Shown here: positions 52,309 to 61,438 of the stretch, one piece after another
How positions within the stretch are numbered: the first letter of the stretch is position 1
How the letters are laid out: each line of letters begins with the position of its first letter
Source of the DNA: JAMXLO01 sp963719805
GTDB taxonomy: Bacteria; Pseudomonadota; Alphaproteobacteria; Acetobacterales; Acetobacteraceae
Direction: 5' to 3'
NCBI GenBank assembly: GCA_963719805.1
Contig: CAVRDF010000003.1
Coordinates: 558,001-622,000 of the forward strand
DNA: 64,000 nucleotides
Notes under the pieces: model-generated
Database searches by the model: none
Seen by the model: only the letters and a program-made list of their open reading frames with translations
What the model was told of the DNA's origin: nothing
Position numbers and translations under genes: made by a program

Positions 52309-53706
52309 TCAGGCGACCGCCTGCAATCGTGCCAGAGCTTCCTCGCGGCCAAGCGCTGCCAGGGTCAGATCGATCCCCGGACTGGCCGTGCTGCCGGTGA
52401 GCGCGGCGCGCAGCGGTTGCGCCACCTGGCCAAGCTTCCGCCCGCTTGCCTCGGCGTACTCGCGCAGCGCCGCGTCGATCGCTGCCGGGGTGAAGTCGGT
52501 TCCCGAGAGTGTCTCGGCCACCTCCCGCAGCATCAGCCGTGCTTCCGGAGACAGCAATGCGGCTGCCTTTGGCTCCATCGGCAGCGGCAGGGGATGCGCC
52601 AGGAAAGCTGCCGCATCCGCGAGTTCCACCAAGGTCCTGGCACGTTGCTTCAGTGCCGGGATCAGTGCCCGAATGCGTTTCGCCGCGTTGCCACCCAGCG
52701 CAAGGCCAGGGCGATGCGCCAGCCGTTCCAGCACGTCCCGGCACAGTTCGTCGTCATTTGCCTGCCGGATATAGATGCCGTTCAGGTGTTGCAGCTTGGC
52801 GTAATCCATCCGGCTGGGCGAGCGGCCGACGCCATCGAGGTCGAACAGCCGGATCGCCTCGCTGCGATCCACCACTTCGACATCGCCGTGTCCCCAGCCT
52901 AGCCGCATCAGGTAATTCGCCACGGCGTCCGGCAGATAGCCTTGTTCGCGGAACTCAAGCACCGAGACGGCACCATGCCGCTTCGACAGCTTGGCGCCGT
53001 CGGCACCATGGATCAGCGGGATATGCGCGAAGCGCGGCAGATCCCAGCCCATGCCTTGGTAGATCTGGACCTGGCGGAACGTGTTCGTCAGGTGGTCGTC
53101 GCCCCGGATCACGTGGGTGATAGCCATATCGTGGTCATCCACCACCACAGAATGGTTGTAGGTCGGCGTGCCATCGCTGCGCAGGATGATCATGTCGTCG
53201 AGTTCGGCATTGCCGACCCGTACAGTGCCTTGCACCAGATCCTCGACCACGGTCTCACCGTCGCGGGGCGCTTTCAGCCGAATCGCCGGTGCCACTCCAG
53301 GTGGAGCATCGGCTGGATCGCGATCCCGCCAGCGACCGTCGTAGCGCGGTGACCGCCCCTCGGCGACCGCCTGTTCGCGCATCTGCCGCAGTTCCTCCGC
53401 CGTGCAATAGCAGCGATAGGCGTGGCCGGAGGCGAGCATCTCCCGGGCCACCTCAGCGTGACGCGCGAGCCGGCTGGACTGGAAGATCGGCGGCTGGTCC
53501 GCGACGACGCCGAGCCACGCGAGACCCTCGATGATGACCTGGGTCGCCGCATCGGTGCTGCGTTCGCGGTCGGTGTCCTCGATGCGCAACAGGAACTCGC
53601 CACCGTGATGGCGGGCGAACAGGTAGTTGAACAGCGCGGTGCGGGCGCTGCCGATGTGCAGCAGCCCGGTCGGGCTGGGGGCGAAACGAGCGCGAACCTT
53701 CATCAC
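52309..53706 (-). CDS. gltX: Glutamyl-tRNA synthetase
   Basis: A 465-residue class I synthetase charging tRNA-Glu (and possibly tRNA-Gln). The HIGH motif is RFAPSPTGLLHIGSARTALF and the KMSKS-type loop is GAKLSKRHGAVSV. The catalytic core contains DEL-like IRGDDHLTNTFRQ. A helical anticodon-binding C-terminal domain follows. Many alphaproteobacteria carry two gltX genes, so this may be one of a pair. It is divergent from comEC with 58 bases between. Confidence 0.96.
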   Translation of the reverse strand: MMKVRARFAPSPTGLLHIGSARTALFNYLFARHHGGEFLLRIEDTDRERSTDAATQVIIEGLAWLGVVADQPPIFQSSRLARHAEVAREMLASGHAYRCYCTAEELRQMREQAVAEGRSPRYDGRWRDRDPADAPPGVAPAIRLKAPRDGETVVEDLVQGTVRVGNAELDDMIILRSDGTPTYNHSVVVDDHDMAITHVIRGDDHLTNTFRQVQIYQGMGWDLPRFAHIPLIHGADGAKLSKRHGAVSVLEFREQGYLPDAVANYLMRLGWGHGDVEVVDRSEAIRLFDLDGVGRSPSRMDYAKLQHLNGIYIRQANDDELCRDVLERLAHRPGLALGGNAAKRIRALIPALKQRARTLVELADAAAFLAHPLPLPMEPKAAALLSPEARLMLREVAETLSGTDFTPAAIDAALREYAEASGRKLGQVAQPLRAALTGSTASPGIDLTLAALGREEALARLQAVA

Positions 53707-53764
53707 GCTGGTCTAGCACGGCCCTTCACCGCCTGTAGAGGCAGCGGAGTGTAACCTCCTATGC

Positions 53765-55972
53765 GTGCAGCAGTTGCGTGTCGATTTGGGCAGAGCGCGG
53801 GCGCGGACGGCCAGAATGCTCGAGATGTGGCTGGCTGCCGAGCAGGGCCGCTTCGTTCTGTGGCTGCCGGTTTTCATCGGTATCGGCGTGCTGTGCTATT
53901 TCGCGCTTCAAACGGAGCCGCCCGCTTGGCTGGGTGCGGCGATTGCATTGCCCGCGGCGGCCGCTACCCGGCTGGCGAGGCCATGGTGGGTGCCGCGCGC
54001 CGCATCCGCAGCGCTTGCCGCGACGGCGATCGGCTTCGCCGCCGGACAGTTTGCCACGGCCATCTCCCCGCCGCTCGAGGCACTTCCTACCCATGCGACG
54101 ATGGTGCTTGGTACTGTGCACGGCGTGGAGGCAGTGCAGAGGGGGCGGCGAATCACGCTCGATGACGTGCGGCTCGAGGGAACGACCGAACCACTGCAGC
54201 GAAAGGTCCGGGTCCGGCTCAAGACGAACGATGCCAGCCCGGTCATCAGTGGCGATCGGATCAGCGTGCGTGCCCTGATCCGTCCCGCCGCGCCGCCGGC
54301 GTATCCGGGGGCGTGGGACTTGCAGCGCGATGCATTCTTCTCGGATTTGGCCGGGTCGGGTTACGCGCTTGGGCCGGTCGTGTCGCGCGACAGCGCAACG
54401 ATGAGCCCGATGCTCTGGATGCTTCGATTGCGCGAGACAATCAATCGGCGGATCGATGCGGTGTTGACGGGTTCGTCGGGCGCTCTTGCACAAGCACTGC
54501 TCAGCGGCGTGATGTCGGGCATTCCTGAACCCGATATGGTGGCGTTCCGCAATTCGGGGCTTGCGCACCTTCTATCGGTCTCCGGTCTGCACATCACCAT
54601 CGTGATGGGTATTGCAATCTATGCCGTGCGCCTACTGCTCGCTGCGTGGACCTACGCGGCGTTGCGTTGGGCGAGCAAGAGTATCGCAGCACTATCCGGT
54701 CTGGCGGCTGGCGGCTTTTACACGGTACTCACCGGTTCACAGGTGCCGATGGTGCGCAGCTTCATCATGGCGGGCTTCGTTGCCTTTGCCATGCTGGTTG
54801 GCAGACGGGCGATCTCGATGCGAAGCCTCGCTTTGGCGGCAGCACTGCTGACGCTGGTCGATCCCAGTTCGCTTGTCGGTGCCTCGATGCAGATGAGCTT
54901 TGCGGCGGTCATGGCGCTGCTCGCCGGCCATGAGGCGTTCGGTGGCAGGTTGGTCGCCTTGTATCACCATGGCGGCTGGGGCGGCCGGGCGGCGGCCTAT
55001 GTACTCGGCCTGTTGCTGACCAGTCTGCTGGCAGGCAGCGCGACGCTGCCGTTCGGCGCGTACCATTTCAGCCGTGTGCAGGTCTACTTCGCGCTGTCGA
55101 ACCTTATCGCGGTGCCGTTGACCGGCGTGGTGGTAATGCCCGCGGGCATGCTGGGACTCGCCCTGATGCCATTCGGCCTCGAATGGCCGGCGCTGGTCGT
55201 GATGGGCTGGGGCAACGAAGGCGTCTTGTGGATTGCGCGCGCCACCGCGGCGTTGCCGGGGGCGACGCTGCTCATGCCGCATATGCCGCCCTGGGGGCTG
55301 CTGGCCGTCGCGCTGGGGATGATCTGGCTCTCACTTTGGCGAAGCCGGCTCCGACTGGCTGGTATTGTCGCCATTGTAGCCGGTTTGGCCTCACCAACAT
55401 TGGTGCGACCTCCCGATCTGCTGGTTTCCGCCGAGGCTCGCCTCATCGGCGTGCGAACACCAGCCGGGGTATTCGTCCAGCAGGTGTCGGGCGGCTCGAA
55501 ATTCACTCTTAAGTCCTGGCTGCACTACTGGGCGGTGGACGCGTTCAGTCCGATTTCCGGCGCGGGGGTCGTGGCCGACGGCGCGATCACCTGTGCCGCA
55601 GGCGCCTGCCTGATGCGGCCGGTGGCGGGCGCCAAGGGAGTTATCCTGGCGCGCGGCGCACCGCATCCCGACGGATGCGGCGAGGTCTCGGTGATCGTGT
55701 CGGCAGAGCCTGCGCGCGGCCTGTGTCCTCGGCCATGGCCGGCACTGGTGGATCGCTTTACCGTTTGGCGCTATGGCGCCACGGCGATCTGGCTGGACGG
55801 CGACCACGCCCGGATCGTGACCGATCGTGGGTATCGCGGCGCTCGCCCGTGGGTACCGCCGCTTCCCACACCGCGCAAACCGCTGGTCCCGGCTTTGCCG
55901 CCAGCGAAAACCGACACACCGGAGGTGATCGGGGTGACGGCGCGCCCGACGATGGCGCAGACCGACGACTAG
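53765..55972 (+). CDS. comEC: ComEC/Rec2 family DNA-uptake channel protein
   Basis: A 735-residue polytopic protein that forms the inner-membrane channel for transforming DNA. The N-terminus has two helices and an OB-like DUF4131 domain (about residues 60-200). The central competence domain with many helices contains SGVMSGIPEPDMVAFRNSGL, HLLSVSGLHITIVMG and LTGSQVPMVRSFIMAG. A C-terminal soluble segment lacks the metallo-beta-lactamase motif, as in many alphaproteobacteria. GTG 53765 is used; an ATG at 53816 would drop 17 residues. Its TAG stop shares the palindrome CTAG with the stop of convergent lexA. Confidence 0.9.
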   Translation: MQQLRVDLGRARARTARMLEMWLAAEQGRFVLWLPVFIGIGVLCYFALQTEPPAWLGAAIALPAAAATRLARPWWVPRAASAALAATAIGFAAGQFATAISPPLEALPTHATMVLGTVHGVEAVQRGRRITLDDVRLEGTTEPLQRKVRVRLKTNDASPVISGDRISVRALIRPAAPPAYPGAWDLQRDAFFSDLAGSGYALGPVVSRDSATMSPMLWMLRLRETINRRIDAVLTGSSGALAQALLSGVMSGIPEPDMVAFRNSGLAHLLSVSGLHITIVMGIAIYAVRLLLAAWTYAALRWASKSIAALSGLAAGGFYTVLTGSQVPMVRSFIMAGFVAFAMLVGRRAISMRSLALAAALLTLVDPSSLVGASMQMSFAAVMALLAGHEAFGGRLVALYHHGGWGGRAAAYVLGLLLTSLLAGSATLPFGAYHFSRVQVYFALSNLIAVPLTGVVVMPAGMLGLALMPFGLEWPALVVMGWGNEGVLWIARATAALPGATLLMPHMPPWGLLAVALGMIWLSLWRSRLRLAGIVAIVAGLASPTLVRPPDLLVSAEARLIGVRTPAGVFVQQVSGGSKFTLKSWLHYWAVDAFSPISGAGVVADGAITCAAGACLMRPVAGAKGVILARGAPHPDGCGEVSVIVSAEPARGLCPRPWPALVDRFTVWRYGATAIWLDGDHARIVTDRGYRGARPWVPPLPTPRKPLVPALPPAKTDTPEVIGVTARPTMAQTDD

Positions 55973-56679
55973 TCGTAGCGGCGCAGCAGTGCCACCAGAC
56001 GGCCCTGCACCTTCACCTTGTCGGCTGGGAAGATGCGTGTCTCATGCCGCGCGTTGCATGGCTCCAGCGCGATCGAAGCGCCCCGCCGCCGCAGCCTTTT
56101 CAGCGTGACCTCGCTATCGTCCACCAGCGCCACAACGATCTGGCCGGTGTCCGCGATGTCACCCCGGCGGATGACGACGGTGTCGCCGTCCAGGATGCCG
56201 GCGTCGACCATCGAGTCGCCGGCGACCTCCAGCGCGTAATGCTCCCCGCCGCCGAGCATATGCACCGGCATATCGACGTAGCTGCTCGGGTCCTGCAGAG
56301 CCTCTATCGGCAGGCCGGCGGCGATCCGGCCATACAGCGGCAACTGGATCGCCTCGGCGTCGTTGGCCGCGCGCACGCCCGTAATCTTCGGCGTGAAATC
56401 ACCGCGGATCACATTGGGCGCGAATGTCTGGCCGGTATCCTCGGCGGGCAGTTGCCCTAGCTGGTTCTCCGGCAACTTCAGCACCTCCAGCGCCCGCGCG
56501 CGATGGCGACGGCGGCCGAGGAATCCGCGTTCCTCAAGCGCCGAGATCAGCCGATGGATGCCGGACTTGGAGCGCAGCTTCAGCGCGTCCTTCATTTCCT
56601 CGAAGCTCGGCGAGAAGCCGGTCTGCTTCAGGTGCCGGTCGATGTAGAGCAGCAGTTCGTACTGCTTTTTTGTCAGCAT
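55969..56679 (-). CDS. lexA: LexA repressor
   Basis: A 236-residue SOS repressor. The winged-helix DNA-binding domain is MLTKKQYELLLYIDRHLKQT followed by SPSFEEMKDALKLRSKSGIH. The self-cleavage site Ala121-Gly122 lies in YGRIAAGLP, and the Ser156/Lys194 catalytic pair in AGDSMVDAG and EVTLKRL. The start at 56679 is the family start; an 18-codon extension was rejected. A GTTC-N7-GTTC operator 64 bases upstream indicates autoregulation. Confidence 0.96.
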   Translation of the reverse strand: MLTKKQYELLLYIDRHLKQTGFSPSFEEMKDALKLRSKSGIHRLISALEERGFLGRRRHRARALEVLKLPENQLGQLPAEDTGQTFAPNVIRGDFTPKITGVRAANDAEAIQLPLYGRIAAGLPIEALQDPSSYVDMPVHMLGGGEHYALEVAGDSMVDAGILDGDTVVIRRGDIADTGQIVVALVDDSEVTLKRLRRRGASIALEPCNARHETRIFPADKVKVQGRLVALLRRYD

Positions 56680-56742
56680 GGCGGGCGGTCTTTCCCCTCG
56701 AACGCCGACGTTCCAAATGGAACAAATCGGCAACTGACCGAT

Positions 56743-56757
56743 GTTCTAGATAGGTTC
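56743..56757. promoter_or_regulatory. LexA operator (alphaproteobacterial SOS box) ahead of lexA
   Basis: GTTC-TAGATAG-GTTC matches the direct-repeat SOS box of alphaproteobacteria exactly. It lies 64 bases upstream of the lexA start and overlaps the last codons and stop of moeA. A second element, the palindrome GTTCCA-AA-TGGAAC at 56710-56723, sits between it and lexA and could be part of the same control region. Confidence 0.85.
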
Positions 56758-58011
56758 GCGCAGTCGCGTCAAGATTTCCTGAACCTGCACCGTAAAAAGG
56801 CGCGTCAAAGGCCGAGCGAAATCGAGGAGAATCGCTGTCACCTCGTTGCCTTCCGGCAACGCGGGAGCGTTCGGCGGGCGCAGAATCAGCGCATCGGCCA
56901 GGGCGAGCCGGCGCAGCATCGCCAAATCCTGCACGGGGAAGGGCGTGGCGACGATCCGCCCCTGTGGATCGAGGCGCACCGTCGCGCGCAGATGATCGGC
57001 GCGATGATCGTTGGCGCGCAATGGAGCACCGGTGATCGCCCGGATCGTCGGCGGCGGGGCGGCCGGCAGGCCGGACAGCCGGCTTAGCGCAGGCAGCAGG
57101 AACAGGATGGAACAGACCAGCGCCGACACCGGGTTCCCTGGCAGGCCGAGCACGGCCACGGCGCCCAGCGTGCCATACAGCAGCGGCTTTCCCGGCCGCA
57201 TCGCGATCTGCCAGAAATCCAGCTTAAGTCCGCGTGTCTTCAGACTTTCGATGACCAGGTCGTGGTCTCCCACGGAGGCGCCGCCCGTCGTCACCAGCAT
57301 GTCCATGCCCGCCACCGTGTCGGCCACCGCTGCCACTGCCTCGCGGGTGTCAGCAGCAATCGGCAGGACGACAGGCGTGCCACCCCCCGCGCGAACCAGC
57401 GCGGCCAGAGCGTGCGAATTGGAACTGACGATACCGCCGACAGGGATCGGCTCACCTGGCATGGCGATCTCGTCGCCGGTGGCCAGGATCGCGACGCGCG
57501 GGCGGCGATGCACGGTGAGCCAAGGATGGTTTGCCGCCGCGGCCAGACCGATGTCGCGCGCGGTCAGCCGCCGGCCGGCCGGGACCACCGCATCGCCCTT
57601 TGCGAAATCCTGCCCGGCGCGACGGATGTGCCGCCCCGCGGCCACTGCCTCGTTCACCCGCACGCCAGTGCCTGTCGCGGTCGCGTCCTCCTGCAACAGG
57701 ATTGCATCGGCGCCCTGCGGCACCACGCTGCCGGTGAACAACCGGACGGTTTCGCCGGGACCCACCGAGCCGTCGAACGGATGTCCAGCCGGCGCGCTGC
57801 CAATGACCCGCAGCGCTGCGCCGAGCGTCCCGTCCGACGCGCGTAGCGCGTAGCCGTCCATCGCCGAGACATCCATCGGCGGCTGCGTCACGCGCGCCAG
57901 GACCGGCGCGGCGGTCACGCGCCCCCATGCGTCGGCCAGCGCGACGATTTCCGCCGGCGTGCGATGCAGCGCGGCCAGGATGCGTTCGCGGGCTTCGTCG
58001 ACGCTGATCAT
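56746..58011 (-). CDS. moeA: Molybdopterin molybdenumtransferase
   Basis: A 421-residue enzyme that inserts molybdate into adenylylated molybdopterin. Family motifs are AMDGYALRASD near residue 50, the VTTGGASVGDHDLV loop in the MogA-like domain, and LGLPGNPVSALVCSILF. A C-terminal barrel domain IV is present. It is preceded by a ketopantoate reductase-like gene with two bases between and followed by lexA. Its 3' end contains the lexA operator, so readthrough and repression overlap. Confidence 0.93.
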   Translation of the reverse strand: MISVDEARERILAALHRTPAEIVALADAWGRVTAAPVLARVTQPPMDVSAMDGYALRASDGTLGAALRVIGSAPAGHPFDGSVGPGETVRLFTGSVVPQGADAILLQEDATATGTGVRVNEAVAAGRHIRRAGQDFAKGDAVVPAGRRLTARDIGLAAAANHPWLTVHRRPRVAILATGDEIAMPGEPIPVGGIVSSNSHALAALVRAGGGTPVVLPIAADTREAVAAVADTVAGMDMLVTTGGASVGDHDLVIESLKTRGLKLDFWQIAMRPGKPLLYGTLGAVAVLGLPGNPVSALVCSILFLLPALSRLSGLPAAPPPTIRAITGAPLRANDHRADHLRATVRLDPQGRIVATPFPVQDLAMLRRLALADALILRPPNAPALPEGNEVTAILLDFARPLTRLFTVQVQEILTRLREPI

Positions 58012-58013
58012 GG

Positions 58014-59030
58014 CTAGTTCACTCGTGCCAGTTCCAGCAGGTTGTCATCCGTCATCGGCCGCCGCCCATCCTCTACTTCGTGGATCATCTCCACCAGCTT
58101 GCGCGTCACGCGGCAATCGATGCCGTGCTGGGCACCGATCTCGGCGATTGGCGCGATCTGCACATCGACCTCGGTGCGCCGCTTGCGTACGGCAAGGTCG
58201 CGCCAGATGCCGGAATGCGTCTTCGCACTGCTACTGTTGAATGCCACCATCGCGGCAACGCTGCGCTTTGCATCCGCCTCGCTCGCACCGGGCTTGAACG
58301 CATCGACGTCGTAGCCATTGAAGCCGCGTGGTTCGACGCCTTCCGCCTGCGCGACGACGATGGCCTCTTCGCCGAGGCGCCGCCACAGCGGCAGCAGTTC
58401 GGGCCGCGCCAGGCAATCGGCGATGCCCTTCTGTCCCATGCCTTGTGCGAACAGCATCGCCCCGTAGCCGAGCTTGCCCCATAGATACGACCAGATATGC
58501 GGCGTGGTGATCGCATCCGGCTCGAAGTCACGCATGATCGCGTGCAGCGCTTCGAGGCGTGGTGTGATCGCGCCATCGAGTTCGCCCAGCACGACGGCGC
58601 CGCGATTGCCGAACATGATTTCGCCGGGCGCCATCCAGTCGGCGCCGAAATTGATGAACGCGCCGATGGTGCGATCGCGGCCGATGATGCGCTGGATGAT
58701 AAGTTCGTTGAGGCCGTTCTGGATCGACAGCACATAGCCGTCTTGCGCCAGATACGGTGTCAGCGCGCGCGTCGCGGCATCGGTGTGATGGCCCTTCACG
58801 GCGAGGAAGATGCGCTGCCAGGTGCCGGACAGTTGCTCGGGCAGGAAGGCAGGCACGGCAATGGAGAACTGTTCCACCGGGCCGGTGATGCGCAGGCCGT
58901 GTTCGCGGATCGCCGCCACGTGCTCCGGCACGATATCGACGAAGCTGATGTCGTGACCGGCACGTTGCAGCCAGGCCCCCACCGAGCCGCCAATGGCGCC
59001 CGCTCCCCAGATCAGGATGCGCTCGCCCAT
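58014..59030 (-). CDS. Ketopantoate reductase family (PanE/ApbA) protein
   Basis: A 338-residue NADPH-dependent reductase fold. The N-terminal Rossmann motif is ILIWGAGAIGGSVGAWLQRA. SIQNGLNELIIQRIIG and the C-terminal helical domain with KLGYGAMLFAQGM are visible. Classical PanE makes pantoate and is about 300 residues. The operon with a creatininase-family hydrolase suggests that this one may reduce another 2-oxo compound. The start codon overlaps the stop of the upstream gene by one base. Confidence 0.83.
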   Translation of the reverse strand: MGERILIWGAGAIGGSVGAWLQRAGHDISFVDIVPEHVAAIREHGLRITGPVEQFSIAVPAFLPEQLSGTWQRIFLAVKGHHTDAATRALTPYLAQDGYVLSIQNGLNELIIQRIIGRDRTIGAFINFGADWMAPGEIMFGNRGAVVLGELDGAITPRLEALHAIMRDFEPDAITTPHIWSYLWGKLGYGAMLFAQGMGQKGIADCLARPELLPLWRRLGEEAIVVAQAEGVEPRGFNGYDVDAFKPGASEADAKRSVAAMVAFNSSSAKTHSGIWRDLAVRKRRTEVDVQIAPIAEIGAQHGIDCRVTRKLVEMIHEVEDGRRPMTDDNLLELARVN

Positions 59031-59725
59031 TACCAGTTCTCCAGCATTGTGCGGGTTTCCTGCACGGCGACATCCCAGATCTCCAGCATCTCGGAATCAT
59101 AGCGCTGGTAACGGCCGCCGTAGTTGCCGTCATCGATCAGGTTGCGCACTTCGAACGGCGGCAGCATGCGCAGCCGCTCGGTGTCGATCATCCGCTTGAT
59201 GCCTTCCTGCGGCGCTCGATTTGCCAGCCGCGTCCATGGGAAGTTCTCCATCCAGCTTGCATGGCTCGCCACCGGATCGATCGCGCGCACCGCCGCCGCG
59301 GTGAGCGGCGCGCGCCACCAGTCGTGGAAGCGCACATGCGCATCCGGATTGTCCATCATCCACTCCTGCGCCACCGAACCGGCCGGCGCATTGCCGCCAT
59401 GGCCATTGACGATGAGCACGCGACGGAAGCCGGCATACTTCAGGCTGTCCAGCACATCGCGCACCACCGCGGCATAGGTCGCGACGCGCAAGGTGACGGT
59501 GCCGGGAAACGCGGTGAAGTACGGCGTCAGTCCGTAGGGCAGGGCGGGGAACACCGGCACGCCGAGTGGTTCGGCTGCCTCGGCGGCGACACGCTCGGCA
59601 AGGATCGCATCTGTCGCCAGCGATAATCCGGCGTGTTGTTCGGTGCTGCCCAATGGCAGCACACAGCGATCATCGTGGCGGACCCAATCCTCCACCATTC
59701 GCCAATCCATCTCGGAAATACGCAT
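59030..59725 (-). CDS. Creatininase-family amidohydrolase
   Basis: A 231-residue metal-dependent amidohydrolase. Metal ligands are in LPLGSTEQHAGLSLATDAIL and NGHGGNAPAGS, the two signature motifs of the creatininase superfamily, and a late Glu segment FPWTRLANRAPQ follows. Family members hydrolyse cyclic amides such as creatinine or steps in mycofactocin and riboflavin analogues. The substrate here is unknown. It is the first gene of the operon with the ketopantoate reductase-like gene and moeA. Confidence 0.87.
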   Translation of the reverse strand: MRISEMDWRMVEDWVRHDDRCVLPLGSTEQHAGLSLATDAILAERVAAEAAEPLGVPVFPALPYGLTPYFTAFPGTVTLRVATYAAVVRDVLDSLKYAGFRRVLIVNGHGGNAPAGSVAQEWMMDNPDAHVRFHDWWRAPLTAAAVRAIDPVASHASWMENFPWTRLANRAPQEGIKRMIDTERLRMLPPFEVRNLIDDGNYGGRYQRYDSEMLEIWDVAVQETRTMLENW

Positions 59726-59788
59726 ATGTCAGGTGCCCCCGGTCAAAGCCGGCACGCTGGCCAGAGAACTGTGTCGCGTCAAGGAACG

Positions 59789-59995
59789 CTAGAACTGGGC
59801 CTGCACCAGCCAGTCGCAATTGCTGCGGCCCGCCATCAGGCAGTCCTCGATCGCTGCCTTGGCGTGCAGTTCGCGCACCAGGAACAGACCGACGATAAGC
59901 AGCACCAGGGTGATGGCGACACCGGCCAGGCTCGCCGTCTGCCGATCGGCTGCCGCTTCGTCGTCTTCTTCGCGAAGGATGTCTTGGCGTTGCAT
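59789..59995 (-). CDS. Small single-pass membrane protein, function unknown
   Basis: A 68-residue protein with an acidic N-terminus (MQRQDILREEDDEAAADRQT), one transmembrane helix (LAGVAITLVLLIVGLFLVRE) and a short tail with two Cys (DCLMAGRSNCD). The tail suggests a lipid-facing or periplasmic knob that could form a disulfide. It ends about 60 bases upstream of the creatininase-family gene on the same strand. No known family recognised. Confidence 0.65.
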   Translation of the reverse strand: MQRQDILREEDDEAAADRQTASLAGVAITLVLLIVGLFLVRELHAKAAIEDCLMAGRSNCDWLVQAQF

Positions 59996-60080
59996 ACTGG
60001 TCGGTAGTTTACCGCCTGCGAGGGGGGGCGATGCAAGTCACGGTTGCGGCAAACCAACGATACCACCAAAAGCGAGTGTT

Positions 60081-60719
60081 ATGAGTGAGGAAGCCTTACG
60101 CCATTTGCGGCGCGACAAACTGTTCGCAGCGCTGATCCGCCGCGTGGGTCCGCCGCGGCTCGACATCCAGCGCCGGCGCAGTCCGTATGAAGCACTGATG
60201 CGCGCCATCGCGCATCAGCAACTGCACGGCCGTGCGGCGCAGGCGATATTGGCGCGCTTTGAATGCCTGTGTCCCGCGGGCGAGTTTCCGTCGCCGGAAC
60301 TGGTGCTGGCCAGCCCAGACGAAGCATTGCGCGGCTGTGGCTTTTCCGGGTCCAAGATCGCCGCGATGCGCGCGATCTGTGCCGCCACGCTGGATGGCAC
60401 CGTGCCGACGCGACGCGGTTCTGTTCGGCTGTCGGATGAGGAACTGATCGAGCGGCTCACTTCAATTCGCGGTGTGGGGCGCTGGACCGTCGAGATGCTG
60501 TTGATCTTCACGCTAGGCCGGCCGGACGTGCTGCCGGTGGACGATTTTGGCGTGCGCGATGGTTATCGCGTGCTGTACGGACTGGACGCATCGCCGAAGC
60601 CGAAGGCACTGGCGGAGATCGGTCAGGCCTGGTCGCCGTTTCGTTCGATCGCCGCGTGGTACCTGTGGCGCGCGTCGGATGAAGGCAAGCGTGCCAAGGC
60701 CGCAACGTCTCGGGCGTAG
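60081..60719 (+). CDS. DNA-3-methyladenine glycosylase II, AlkA-like (HhH-GPD)
   Basis: A 212-residue base-excision glycosylase removing alkylated purines. The helix-hairpin-helix is LTSIRGVGRWTVEMLLIFTL and the catalytic Asp is in LPVDDFGVRDGYRVLYG. SPYEALMRAIAHQQLHGRAA begins the domain. It lacks the AlkA N-terminal regulatory domain, like many short proteobacterial versions. ATG 60081 fits the family start; upstream in-frame sequence is atypical. It is divergent from the small membrane-protein gene. Confidence 0.9.
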   Translation: MSEEALRHLRRDKLFAALIRRVGPPRLDIQRRRSPYEALMRAIAHQQLHGRAAQAILARFECLCPAGEFPSPELVLASPDEALRGCGFSGSKIAAMRAICAATLDGTVPTRRGSVRLSDEELIERLTSIRGVGRWTVEMLLIFTLGRPDVLPVDDFGVRDGYRVLYGLDASPKPKALAEIGQAWSPFRSIAAWYLWRASDEGKRAKAATSRA

Positions 60720-60897
60720 AGCCTTGGTGCGAAGCGGGTCGGCCGCGAGTTTGCTGCGCGGCACTGGCTTGGCGCGCGTCCGCAGGCCGATTGGAAGGAG
60801 GGCGGGGCCCCTTGGTCTGACCACCTTTAGAGGCAGTCAGACCTGGCTGGCCGTTAGCAGCTGATAGGTCGGCGAAATTGGTGACGAACGATCTGCG

Positions 60898-61197
60898 CTA
60901 TGTCTCGTGGTGACACACCAAGCCACACACCACCCTGGTTCCTAAAATCGTGATACAGCATTCACCACAGTCGGAAGAGGCTGCAATACCCTTTGCGCCT
61001 GGAAGGCGGATTGTAGCTGACATTGGAATGTCAATGGATCCGTCGGCCGCCAAGGTGCCTTTCGATGATGCCTGGGCCAGCAGAGAGTGAATCAGGATCC
61101 GACCCATCGTTTCTGGCGTCTGCATACCGGTGTTGATCTTATGCGTAAGGTCATCGATTTCGGCGGCTTTTTGCGGATCTATTTTTCTGTCGGTCAT
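60898..61197 (-). CDS. Orphan small protein with Cys-rich C-terminus
   Basis: A 99-residue protein starting MTDRKIDPQKAAEIDDLTHK with AGGAGA just upstream. The first 70 residues are soluble and helical-looking with a middle TIRLPGAKG. The last 25 residues hold five Cys (77, 80, 81, 91, 95) as C-x2-CC-x9-C-x3-C, ending HHET. No known domain or neighbour with a matching maturation role is visible. The leader-like N-terminus and Cys-rich tail recall a modified-peptide precursor or a small metal-binding protein; neither is shown. A longer frame upstream was rejected for lack of a ribosome site. Confidence 0.6.
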   Translation of the reverse strand: MTDRKIDPQKAAEIDDLTHKINTGMQTPETMGRILIHSLLAQASSKGTLAADGSIDIPMSATIRLPGAKGIAASSDCGECCITILGTRVVCGLVCHHET

Positions 61198-61438
61198 CTC
61201 TCTCTCCTGGTTACGGAATGCCCGCGTCCGGGTTGCGAGCCGGGTAGCGAGCAGTTTGGCTGACCAGGTGAAGCTGCAGTGTATTCTGTCGAAACATGTA
61301 TAAATCATTTCATTGGACGTGCTGCCGTGAGGTCCTGCGCGGCCCAACGCGCCGCAGGGGATGCAAGCGGCGGGCAACGGCCTCTGCCGCGCCGTGTTGC
61401 GGCGCGACCTCTCCAGCTGCGAGGGCGAGTTGTCACTG

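Noticed and set aside
60720..60897. Possible small gene between the AlkA-like glycosylase and the Cys-rich protein
   Set aside because: No frame with a ribosome site or plausible composition was seen on either strand.
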